A DNA stretch of 20,745 nt from Verrucomicrobia bacterium UBA1263 (lineage in GTDB: Bacteria; Verrucomicrobiota; Verrucomicrobiia; Limisphaerales; UBA1412): contig DBVN01000051.1 of assembly GCA_002308515.1 (NCBI GenBank), positions 1 to 20,745 on the forward strand. The letters are read 5' to 3'. How positions within the stretch are numbered: the first letter of the stretch is position 1; each line of letters opens with the position of its first letter. The notes beneath the pieces were generated by a model. It saw nothing but the letters and a program-made list of their open reading frames with translations. It searched no databases and was not told the DNA's origin. This document shows, one piece after another, positions 1 through 5,781 of the stretch. Position numbers and translations under genes: made by a program.

Positions 1-123
1 TTTATCGGCAATGATTTTGGCGATGATGGCTGTATTGCCTTCGGTGATATTGCCGACACTATACTGTTCACCCGTGCGTGAAAAATAGGCAATGAGGATC
101 TTGGAATGTTTTGATTCTGTCAT
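1..123 (-). CDS. Flavodoxin family protein, N-terminal fragment
   Basis: The first 41 residues are visible; the rest lies beyond the left edge. It begins MTESKHSKILIAYFSRTG, which has the flavodoxin signature: a beta strand (ILIAYF) followed by a serine/threonine-rich phosphate loop (SRTG) that binds the FMN phosphate, then a helix with NTAIIAKIIAD. Such proteins carry one or two electrons between redox partners in the cytoplasm. It is the last visible gene of the redox operon, 29 bases after the short-chain dehydrogenase stop, and there is no promoter-like sequence or terminator in that gap. Family assignment rests on the N-terminus only, so full-length flavodoxin versus a larger flavodoxin-domain protein cannot be decided here. 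Confidence 0.8.
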   Translation of the reverse strand, partial: MTESKHSKILIAYFSRTGEQYSVGNITEGNTAIIAKIIADK

Positions 124-152
124 AGTTTCTTTTATTGTTGATTCTGTTGTAT

Positions 153-989
153 TTATTCTGTTTTCTGGGGTTTTAATTCGCCGTAGAAGTAGGACGCGGT
201 CGCGCCTCCGTCAATGAGGAAGTCTGAACCTGTGATGAAATCAGCTTTCTCGGTAAGGAGAAGTTCGGCAACATTTGCAACTTCATCCGCTGTTCCCGGT
301 CGGCCGGCGGGGCATTTCGCGAACATGTTTTTATAGAATTCGCCGCGGATACCGTTGAATTCATCTATAGCCAAAGGTGTTACGATAATTCCGGGTGAAA
401 TGGAGTTGATCCGGGCACCGCGTTTGCCCCATTTGACGGCTTCGGCCATAACACGCTTTACGTTGCATCTTTTGGCCATCTGATAAGCGTGCAGGGTATC
501 TTTTATATTTTGAGGCTGAAGCACTTCCAGTTTCAATAGTTCTTCTGTCGGTGTACAGGCCAGCTGTTCATCTGTCTCAGGAGAGAGCGCCGGCATCCTG
601 TGACCGGACTGGGAGGAGATGGTCACACCTCGGCCGCCGGATTTGATGACTTTGCCGACTTCCTCCAGCAGGACTGCTGTGCCGTACAAATCGACCTTCA
701 GAATGACTTCGATGGGTGCCTGGCTGGGAGAGACTCCCGCCGAGTTGATCAGCATAGATATCTGGCCGTATTGCTGTGCTTTGCTGATGAGGCTCAGAAT
801 AGAGGTACGGCAGGAGATATCACACTCTGCCGGTTCGATGTCGAAACCGGCTTCCGTCATGATCCTGGCGATTTGTTTCGCGTTTTCTATGTTTTTATCG
901 CCGACAAGGATCTTGCGGCCAAAACCGACTCTGCGGGCAATGGCCATGCCGATCTGTCCCGCTCCTGTCCATAATATCACGTCTTTCAT
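153..989 (-). CDS. Short-chain dehydrogenase/reductase (SDR), 278 aa
   Basis: A classical SDR, expected to oxidise or reduce an alcohol/carbonyl substrate with NAD(P)(H). The Rossmann nucleotide loop TGAGQIG lies at residues 8-14 and NSAG (variant of NNAG) at 82-85. Catalytic serine is at about 125/126 in TISSQSG, YxxxK is Tyr169-Lys173 in YQMAK, and the PG turn is at 199-200. The C-terminus has GSDFLIDGG, typical of the family. An insertion of about 35 residues between the serine and the Tyr/Lys pair (PALSPETDEQLACTPTEE region) makes it longer than the usual 250 residues and probably shapes the active site. It follows the upstream aldo/keto reductase by 10 bases. The substrate is not predictable from sequence. 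Confidence 0.92.
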   Translation of the reverse strand: MKDVILWTGAGQIGMAIARRVGFGRKILVGDKNIENAKQIARIMTEAGFDIEPAECDISCRTSILSLISKAQQYGQISMLINSAGVSPSQAPIEVILKVDLYGTAVLLEEVGKVIKSGGRGVTISSQSGHRMPALSPETDEQLACTPTEELLKLEVLQPQNIKDTLHAYQMAKRCNVKRVMAEAVKWGKRGARINSISPGIIVTPLAIDEFNGIRGEFYKNMFAKCPAGRPGTADEVANVAELLLTEKADFITGSDFLIDGGATASYFYGELKPQKTE

Positions 990-999
990 AGATTGCTTT

Positions 1000-1992
1000 T
1001 TAATTTTTCAACACACTGCCGCCAAAAACAAGAAAGTCCATGGTGTCCAGTTTGTTGTCTATTGTTTTGATTTCATCCTGAGTCAAGATGATGTCCGCGG
1101 AACCGAGGTTTTCCCGCAAACGTTCCGATTTGCGGCTTCCGGGGATCGGGACGATATAGGGTTTTTTGCACATCATCCAGGCGAGAGAGATTTGTCCCGG
1201 TGCCGCGTTCTTTTCCTTCGCGAGAGTTTTCAGCAGATCCAGCAGATCTTGAGCTTTTTCCATACCTTCTTTTGTGAATTGGGGCATGAAGCTCCTGTAA
1301 TCGCTGTTGTCGGTGAAAAGAGTTTCCGCGGAGAATTTGCCCGACAATAACCCATTGGCCATAGGAGAGAAAGCCACAAATGTGATGCCAAGTTCCTCCA
1401 GTACCGGGAACAATTTTTCATGGTGGCGGGCCATCATGGAATAGCGGTTCTGGATAGCGCTCACTGGACAAACGGCGTGGGCTTTTCGCAAGTAATCTTC
1501 ATTTACCTCAGAAATGCCCCAGTGCTTGATTTTGCCATCTTTGATGAGTTCTGCCATGGCCGCGGCAACCGTTTCGGCCGGGACTTTGGGATCGATCCTG
1601 TGTTGATAATAAAGATCGATACAGTCGATCCCCAATCTTTGAAGACTTCCTTCGACAGCTTTCCGTATAGCTTCTGGTGTGCTGTTCAGCGTCAGGGACT
1701 TGTCGGGATTATGACAGACACCAAACTTTGTGGCAATCACAACTTGATCCCGGACGGATCTGAGAGCATTGCCGACTAGTTCCTCATTATAAGAAACTGT
1801 GCCGTCCGGGGTCATGCCGGTATAGCACTCGGCTGTGTCAAAGAATGTGTAACCCATGTCATAGGCAGTTTTGATCATTCTTTCGGCTTCGCATCTCTCA
1901 GTCGCCATGCCGTAAGCGTGAGAGAACCCCATACAGCCCAAGCCTATGGGAGATATGAACAAGCTGCTGTTACCAAGTGCTTTCTTTTTCAT
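1000..1992 (-). CDS. Aldo/keto reductase, 330 aa (second in operon)
   Basis: NADPH-dependent carbonyl reductase of the AKR superfamily (TIM barrel), resembling the AKR13/general stress-protein type. The catalytic tetrad is visible: Asp52 and Tyr57 in FFDTAECY, Lys89 in ATKFG, His131 in YYQHR. The C-terminal PIPGSRKSERLREN segment matches the usual cofactor-binding loop. The start ATG lies 5 bases after the stop of the flavoprotein gene and has only a weak ribosome site, which fits translational read-on within the operon. It is only distantly similar to the other aldo/keto reductase of this operon (residues such as LYQIHR versus LYYQHR), so this is not a recent tandem duplication. The physiological substrate is unknown. 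Confidence 0.93.
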   Translation of the reverse strand: MKKKALGNSSLFISPIGLGCMGFSHAYGMATERCEAERMIKTAYDMGYTFFDTAECYTGMTPDGTVSYNEELVGNALRSVRDQVVIATKFGVCHNPDKSLTLNSTPEAIRKAVEGSLQRLGIDCIDLYYQHRIDPKVPAETVAAAMAELIKDGKIKHWGISEVNEDYLRKAHAVCPVSAIQNRYSMMARHHEKLFPVLEELGITFVAFSPMANGLLSGKFSAETLFTDNSDYRSFMPQFTKEGMEKAQDLLDLLKTLAKEKNAAPGQISLAWMMCKKPYIVPIPGSRKSERLRENLGSADIILTQDEIKTIDNKLDTMDFLVFGGSVLKN

Positions 1993-1997
1993 CGAAA

Positions 1998-2630
1998 TTA
2001 CCGTATGAAGTTTGTGAATGTGATCTCTTCCTGTTTAGGCAAAGGGATACCGGCTTTTTCCGCGGCCTCTCTGCACTTGAGATGCCAGGCCATGTTGCGC
2101 GCAAGCACCCGCATATTCTGCATTCCTTCCGCGTCTTGCAGGACTTCTTCTTTGCTCATGCCATGCACTATGTTCCAGTATCTGCCGGAGATCATGGGCA
2201 TTTGGGTTATAGTGAAATATTTATTCAGTTGATCCAGAGTAGCGGTCGTTCCGGCTCGTCTGGCGCGGGCAATAGCCGCGCCGGGCTTGTGTTCAAATAC
2301 CTTTTTCCCTCCGCAGAAGTTGACAAAAAACGCTCTGTCCAGGAAGGATGTGATGGAACCGCAGGCGGAACCATAGTGAACGGGTGAGCCGAAAATAAAT
2401 CCATCGAAGTCTTTGGCGTGTTCCACGAATTCATTCACCTTGTCCTTGATGACACATCGGCCCAGTTTGGCACAGGCACCGCATCCGCGGCAGCCTGAAA
2501 TGGCATCGGTGCCGATCTGATAGATTTCTGATTCGATTCCCTCTTCTTTCAGTGTTTTGGCAATTTCTTCCAAGGCTGTATAGGTGCAGCCGTTTTTATG
2601 GGGTGAACCGTTGAGTAATAATACTTTCAT
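1998..2630 (-). CDS. Flavodoxin-fold NAD(P)H:FMN reductase / iron-sulfur flavoprotein-like, 210 aa
   Basis: Flavodoxin-fold protein of the NADPH-dependent FMN reductase/iron-sulfur flavoprotein group. The FMN phosphate loop is NGSPHKNG at residues 7-14, and GSPVHYGS at 81-88 matches the loop that contacts the flavin ring. A compact cysteine motif, Cys47-x2-Cys50-x2-Cys53-x5-Cys59 (CRGCGACAKLGRC), is like the cluster-binding motif of archaeal and clostridial iron-sulfur flavoproteins; many relatives keep only part of it. The start ATG shares one base with the stop codon of the upstream aldo/keto reductase (TAATG), so the two are translationally coupled. Likely an electron carrier or quinone/nitro reductase in an anaerobe; cluster binding is inferred, not shown. 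Confidence 0.88.
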   Translation of the reverse strand: MKVLLLNGSPHKNGCTYTALEEIAKTLKEEGIESEIYQIGTDAISGCRGCGACAKLGRCVIKDKVNEFVEHAKDFDGFIFGSPVHYGSACGSITSFLDRAFFVNFCGGKKVFEHKPGAAIARARRAGTTATLDQLNKYFTITQMPMISGRYWNIVHGMSKEEVLQDAEGMQNMRVLARNMAWHLKCREAAEKAGIPLPKQEEITFTNFIR

Positions 2631-3622
2631 TAGAATGCTCCTGTTTTGATATGCGGAACGTAAGGTGCTTCCAGGGCTTTGATCGTTTCCGGGCTCAGCT
2701 GGATATCGAGCGCGGCGACGGCTTCCTCAATGTGTTTGGGAGAGGTGGATCCGACGATCGGAGCCGTGACATAGGGTTTGGACAGCATCCAGGCTAATGC
2801 GACCTGAGCCATAGAGTAGCCAAGTTCTTTGGAGATTTTTTCCAAATTATCCACAACCACTTTATCCTGAGCGTCTGTCGCGCCCCATACCATAGGTGAA
2901 ACGTTATCTATTTTGTTTCGCTCGGTGACAGTGCCCCAGGGATGGGTGCATCTGCCGCCTGCCAGCGGACTCCAGGGAACAACGGCTATTTTCCGATCCT
3001 GGCACAAGGGCATCATTTCCCGTTCTTCTTCGCGATAGATCAGGTTGTATTGGTTCTGCATGGAAACGAATTTTGTCCAGCCGTTCCTTTCCGCGATCTG
3101 GTTCAGTCTTTCAAATTCCCAGGCAAACATGGTGCTGGCCCCGATGTATCTGGCTTTGCCAGATTTAACGACATCGTGCAGAGCTTCCATGATCTCTTCC
3201 ATAGGTGCCTCATGATCCAAACGATGGATCTGATACAGGTCCACATAATCCAGACCGAGTCTCTTGAGAGAGTGATCTATTTCGGACAGGATGTTCTTGC
3301 GGCTGGATCCGGCACCGTTCGGCCGGCCTTCCCGCATGGCGAAGTGGACTTTGGTGGCGACAACGATCTCATCCCGATCCAGTCCGTATTCTTTGATCAG
3401 ACGGCCGGTGATCTCTTCAGATGATCCCAGCTGATAGACGTTTGCTGTATCAAAGTAGTTGATACCCAGTTCGATGGCTTTTTTGAAAATAGGCTTCGCG
3501 TCCTCAAAATCTCTCGCCCAGGGAAAAACTCCGTTTTCACTTCCGGGTTTGCCGAAGCTCATGCAGCCCAGACAGATTTTGGAAACATCTACACCTGTGT
3601 TGCCTAATTTAACGTATTTCAT
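2630..3622 (-). CDS. Aldo/keto reductase, 330 aa (first in operon)
   Basis: NADPH-dependent aldo/keto reductase, closest in appearance to the YajO/Tas-like and potassium-channel beta-subunit-like group. The tetrad is Asp58 and Tyr63 (YFDTANVY), Lys91 (VATKV) and His133 (LYQIHR); GSTSPKHIEEA near the C-terminus is the cofactor phosphate-binding segment. The start overlaps the tetR stop by four bases (ATGA) and the stop overlaps the next start by one (TAATG), so it is locked into the operon. Being first after the regulator, it is probably a main target of whatever compound the regulator senses, perhaps a reactive aldehyde or quinone; that is inference. Confidence 0.93.
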   Translation of the reverse strand: MKYVKLGNTGVDVSKICLGCMSFGKPGSENGVFPWARDFEDAKPIFKKAIELGINYFDTANVYQLGSSEEITGRLIKEYGLDRDEIVVATKVHFAMREGRPNGAGSSRKNILSEIDHSLKRLGLDYVDLYQIHRLDHEAPMEEIMEALHDVVKSGKARYIGASTMFAWEFERLNQIAERNGWTKFVSMQNQYNLIYREEEREMMPLCQDRKIAVVPWSPLAGGRCTHPWGTVTERNKIDNVSPMVWGATDAQDKVVVDNLEKISKELGYSMAQVALAWMLSKPYVTAPIVGSTSPKHIEEAVAALDIQLSPETIKALEAPYVPHIKTGAF

Positions 3623-4239
3623 AACTTGTTCTCTTTCTCAATAATATATTTTTCCAATATGGATTTTAGTTGGATTTCCGTGAATTTATGGGTCCAGTCC
3701 CTGGGCTCAAATTCACAGTCGGACATACACCAGCAGGTCATCATACCGTATAATTGAGAAATAATAAGGTGAGTGAGGAGTTCAACAGGTGTATCTTCCT
3801 TTAAATCTTTATGTTGAATGGCATTATTCAATATGTTTCGCAGCATATCCACATCATACTGCCATTTCCTGGAGTCATAATTTTTGGGAGCTTTGTTGGG
3901 ATCGATGACTCCCTTGACCCAGACGCGGCACATATTGACACCGTGACGCTCGATCTCATTCATAAAGCTGTCGAAGTAATAAGCGAGCCGTTCGATGATG
4001 TTTTTATCTTTCATCTCACGCATACGGGTTTCGATCTGCGCGAAGAGGCTCCGGCAAATTTCAAAGATAACATCCTCTTTATGTTTGAAATAGGTATAAA
4101 AAGTACCCTTTGCCACACCGCAGGTCCGTGTGATCTCGTCAATGTTCAGCTCGTCAAATTCATTTTTGGCCATCAGCATGGCCGCGGCATCTAAAATCTT
4201 CTGACGTGTTTTCAGCGCGTTTTCTTGTCTGGCACTCAT
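3619..4239 (-). CDS. TetR/AcrR family transcriptional regulator, 206 aa
   Basis: N-terminal TetR DNA-binding domain: residues 10-30 form helix 1 (KTRQKILDAAAMLMAK), and residues 32-55 carry the helix-turn-helix with the family hallmark GVAKGTFYTYFKHKEDV at about 41-57. The remaining 145 residues are the variable ligand-binding and dimerisation region, with a WCMSDCE segment containing two cysteines that could be ligand- or redox-sensitive. It is the first gene of the redox operon and overlaps the next gene by ATGA. The promoter in front of it is covered by a long palindrome, so it very probably represses itself and the five downstream genes until an inducer binds. The ATG at 4239 is preceded by AGGTG at eight bases. 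Confidence 0.93.
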   Translation of the reverse strand: MSARQENALKTRQKILDAAAMLMAKNEFDELNIDEITRTCGVAKGTFYTYFKHKEDVIFEICRSLFAQIETRMREMKDKNIIERLAYYFDSFMNEIERHGVNMCRVWVKGVIDPNKAPKNYDSRKWQYDVDMLRNILNNAIQHKDLKEDTPVELLTHLIISQLYGMMTCWCMSDCEFEPRDWTHKFTEIQLKSILEKYIIEKENKL

Positions 4240-4261
4240 GGCAATGCACCTAACAGAGGAA

Positions 4262-4289
4262 ATTATAAAAACACTGAACTAAAAGTCAA
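4262..4289 (-). promoter_or_regulatory. Sigma70-like promoter of the tetR-redox operon
   Basis: On the minus strand, TTGACT (4289-4284) and TATAAT (4267-4262) are separated by 16 bases. The predicted transcription start near 4255 gives a leader of about 16 bases containing AGGTG before the tetR ATG. The -10 element is a perfect consensus and the -35 differs in one base. Confidence 0.75.
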
Positions 4290-4302
4290 TGACTTTCAGT
4301 TC
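4276..4302. promoter_or_regulatory. Probable TetR operator: 27-bp near-perfect palindrome
   Basis: Arms GAACTAAAAGTCA and TGACTTTCAGTTC flank a single central base at 4289; 12 of 13 positions are complementary. The palindrome covers the -35 element and most of the spacer of the operon promoter, the classical position for a TetR-family repressor. It lies in the 180-bp gap shared with the divergent nfeD-larE pair, so it could also influence that transcript. Confidence 0.75.
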
Positions 4303-4335
4303 AATTTTTTTAAAAATCATCAAAGGACATTTTTT

Positions 4336-4365
4336 CCGGCGCGTTTTTCTGAGGCAATGCGCCGG
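4336..4365. other. GC-rich hairpin in the leader region of nfeD
   Basis: CCGGCGC (4336-4342) and GCGCCGG (4359-4365) can form a 7-bp stem around a 16-base loop, flanked by T5 on the left and, after CGG, by A5 on the right that could lengthen the helix. It lies 54 bases before the nfeD start in otherwise AT-rich sequence. It does not sit at the end of any gene, so it is not an ordinary terminator; it may affect the nfeD-larE message or simply be a small repeat. No convincing promoter for nfeD was found in 4303-4419. Confidence 0.35.
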
Positions 4366-4419
4366 CGGAAAAACAGATTTTGCTCTTTACAATGGTCTCA
4401 TTTTGTTTAAAGTATCACT

Positions 4420-4887
4420 ATGTTAGTTGCCATTACTATCGGTGTTGGAATCTTACTCATTGTGCTTGAAACACTTCTGCCCGGGATGATCGCCGGCGCG
4501 ATCGGAACCGTTCTCATGGGGACAGGGGTCTATTTTTCCTATCGGGATTACGGCACAGAGACTGGTATATGGGTCTTGGTCTGCTCTGTTATCATCCTGA
4601 TGATCGCCCTGGCGCTCTGGTTCCGCTTTATTCCTAAAAGTGCTTTTATTCAAAGATTTATCTCTGACCGTTCCATCCACGGGGATGCCGGAGAGGAGCT
4701 GCCGTCAAACCTCGTGGGACAGACCGGCACCGCGGAAACCCGTCTTTACTCCTGTGGTAAGATCCGTGTAGGCAACCAGATACTGGATGCCATCACCGCC
4801 GGCGAAGGGATCGAAAAGGGGGTTCCTGTCAAAATAGTTCATGTGGAAGGCATGAAGATCGTTGTTCAGGAAATCCTGAAATCATGA
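4420..4887 (+). CDS. NfeD-like membrane protein with OB-fold tail, 155 aa
   Basis: Short-form NfeD protein. Three hydrophobic segments at about residues 3-20, 22-39 and 49-69 are predicted to cross the inner membrane, followed by a soluble OB-fold at about 97-152 with the family pattern LVGQTGTAETRLYSCGKIRVG, then GIEKGVPVKIVHVEGMKIVV. Short NfeD proteins usually partner SPFH/stomatin-like proteins in membrane microdomains; no such gene is adjacent. The typical P of the LYPSGK pattern is SCGK here, giving an extra cysteine. A stop codon just four codons upstream fixes the earliest start, and ATG 4420 gives the usual hydrophobic N-terminus, though the ribosome site is weak. Its stop overlaps the larE start (ATGA). 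Confidence 0.88.
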   Translation: MLVAITIGVGILLIVLETLLPGMIAGAIGTVLMGTGVYFSYRDYGTETGIWVLVCSVIILMIALALWFRFIPKSAFIQRFISDRSIHGDAGEELPSNLVGQTGTAETRLYSCGKIRVGNQILDAITAGEGIEKGVPVKIVHVEGMKIVVQEILKS

Positions 4888-5726
4888 ACACTGCCGATCA
4901 GACCCTGCTGGAGCGGATCCAGACACTCTTAACATCTTACGGGAGCGCGCTGATCGCTTACAGCGGCGGGGTGGATTCCACCCTGCTGGCGGCTGTGGCC
5001 CGGCAGACACCCGGACTGAAATGGCTGGCTGTTCTCTCCGAATCTCCCAGTCTGCCCGCCAGTGAGCGGGATACGGCCATTCACACGGCAAAGGAGCTGG
5101 GTATCCCTTTGAGGATCCATACTTCCACCGAATTCAGCGATCCTCAGTTTCTGGCTAACCCACACGACCGCTGCTACTACTGCAAGAAAAACATCTTCTC
5201 CCGTTTCATTGAGATCGCCAAACAAGAAGGACTGTCCTGTGTTCTGGACGGCTCCAACGCGGATGACGTAAACGACTACCGTCCGGGAGCTTTGGCCATC
5301 AAAGAACTGGGCATCCGCTCACCCTTCCGGGAACTGGGGATCACCAAAACACAGATCCGGGAGCTTTCCGCCGCGCTGGGACTGCCCACAGCAAACAAAC
5401 CCGCTATGCCCTGCCTGGCAACACGCATCCCCTATGGCTGCGCGATCACTGTGGAAAAAATAAAGATGATCGAGGCCGCTGAGGATTTTATCCATTCCCT
5501 TGGGCTTCAAGTGATAAGGGCGCGCTATCATGAGGTCTCCACCGGCGCTCTGGCCCGACTGGAAACAGGCCCCGCGGAATTAGCCAAACTTTGCGCGGAT
5601 CCCTCCCTTTTCAAACAAATCGCCGACAAGCTTTTAGAGATCGGCTACGCCCACGTCTGCCTGGATATGCAGGGGTACCGGATGGGCAGTCTGCACGAAT
5701 CTTTTGAAAAGGCCTCCAAAAAATAA
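4884..5726 (+). CDS. larE: LarE, ATP-dependent sacrificial sulfur transferase, 280 aa
   Basis: LarE belongs to the PP-loop ATPases. In the lactate racemase system it adenylates the carboxylates of pyridinium biscarboxylate mononucleotide and transfers sulfur from its own cysteine, making the nickel-pincer nucleotide cofactor. Here the PP-loop SGGVDS is at residues 27-32. The sacrificial cysteine region PAMPCLATRIPYG is at 173-185 with Cys177, the position expected from the family; Cys186 directly follows this motif. A CYYC pair is at 97-100 and GSNADD at 123-128. Length matches the family. It is coupled to nfeD by a four-base overlap. LarB, LarC and a LarA-type enzyme are not in this window, so cofactor synthesis must be completed elsewhere or this copy works alone. 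Confidence 0.93.
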   Translation: MNTADQTLLERIQTLLTSYGSALIAYSGGVDSTLLAAVARQTPGLKWLAVLSESPSLPASERDTAIHTAKELGIPLRIHTSTEFSDPQFLANPHDRCYYCKKNIFSRFIEIAKQEGLSCVLDGSNADDVNDYRPGALAIKELGIRSPFRELGITKTQIRELSAALGLPTANKPAMPCLATRIPYGCAITVEKIKMIEAAEDFIHSLGLQVIRARYHEVSTGALARLETGPAELAKLCADPSLFKQIADKLLEIGYAHVCLDMQGYRMGSLHESFEKASKK

Positions 5727-5757
5727 AAACCACAGGGAACGGTTCGCTCCTCTGTGG
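5718..5757 (-). terminator. Rho-independent terminator of the histidine kinase (possibly bidirectional)
   Basis: CCACAG (5730-5735) pairs with CTGTGG (5752-5757), with GGA/TCC extending the stem inward. Read on the minus strand the hairpin is followed by TTTTT, A and another T-run (5729-5718), a good intrinsic terminator placed 25 bases after the kinase stop. On the plus strand it immediately follows the larE stop but has only CTTTAAAT after it, so termination of larE is probably weaker. Confidence 0.75.
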
Positions 5758-5781
5758 CTTTAAATGATGACCGGCTTGCGG

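Noticed and set aside
619..1350. 243-residue open frame on the plus strand
   Set aside because: Antisense to the SDR and aldo/keto reductase genes, whose motifs are complete; the translated sequence has no recognisable domain and crosses the junction of two real genes.
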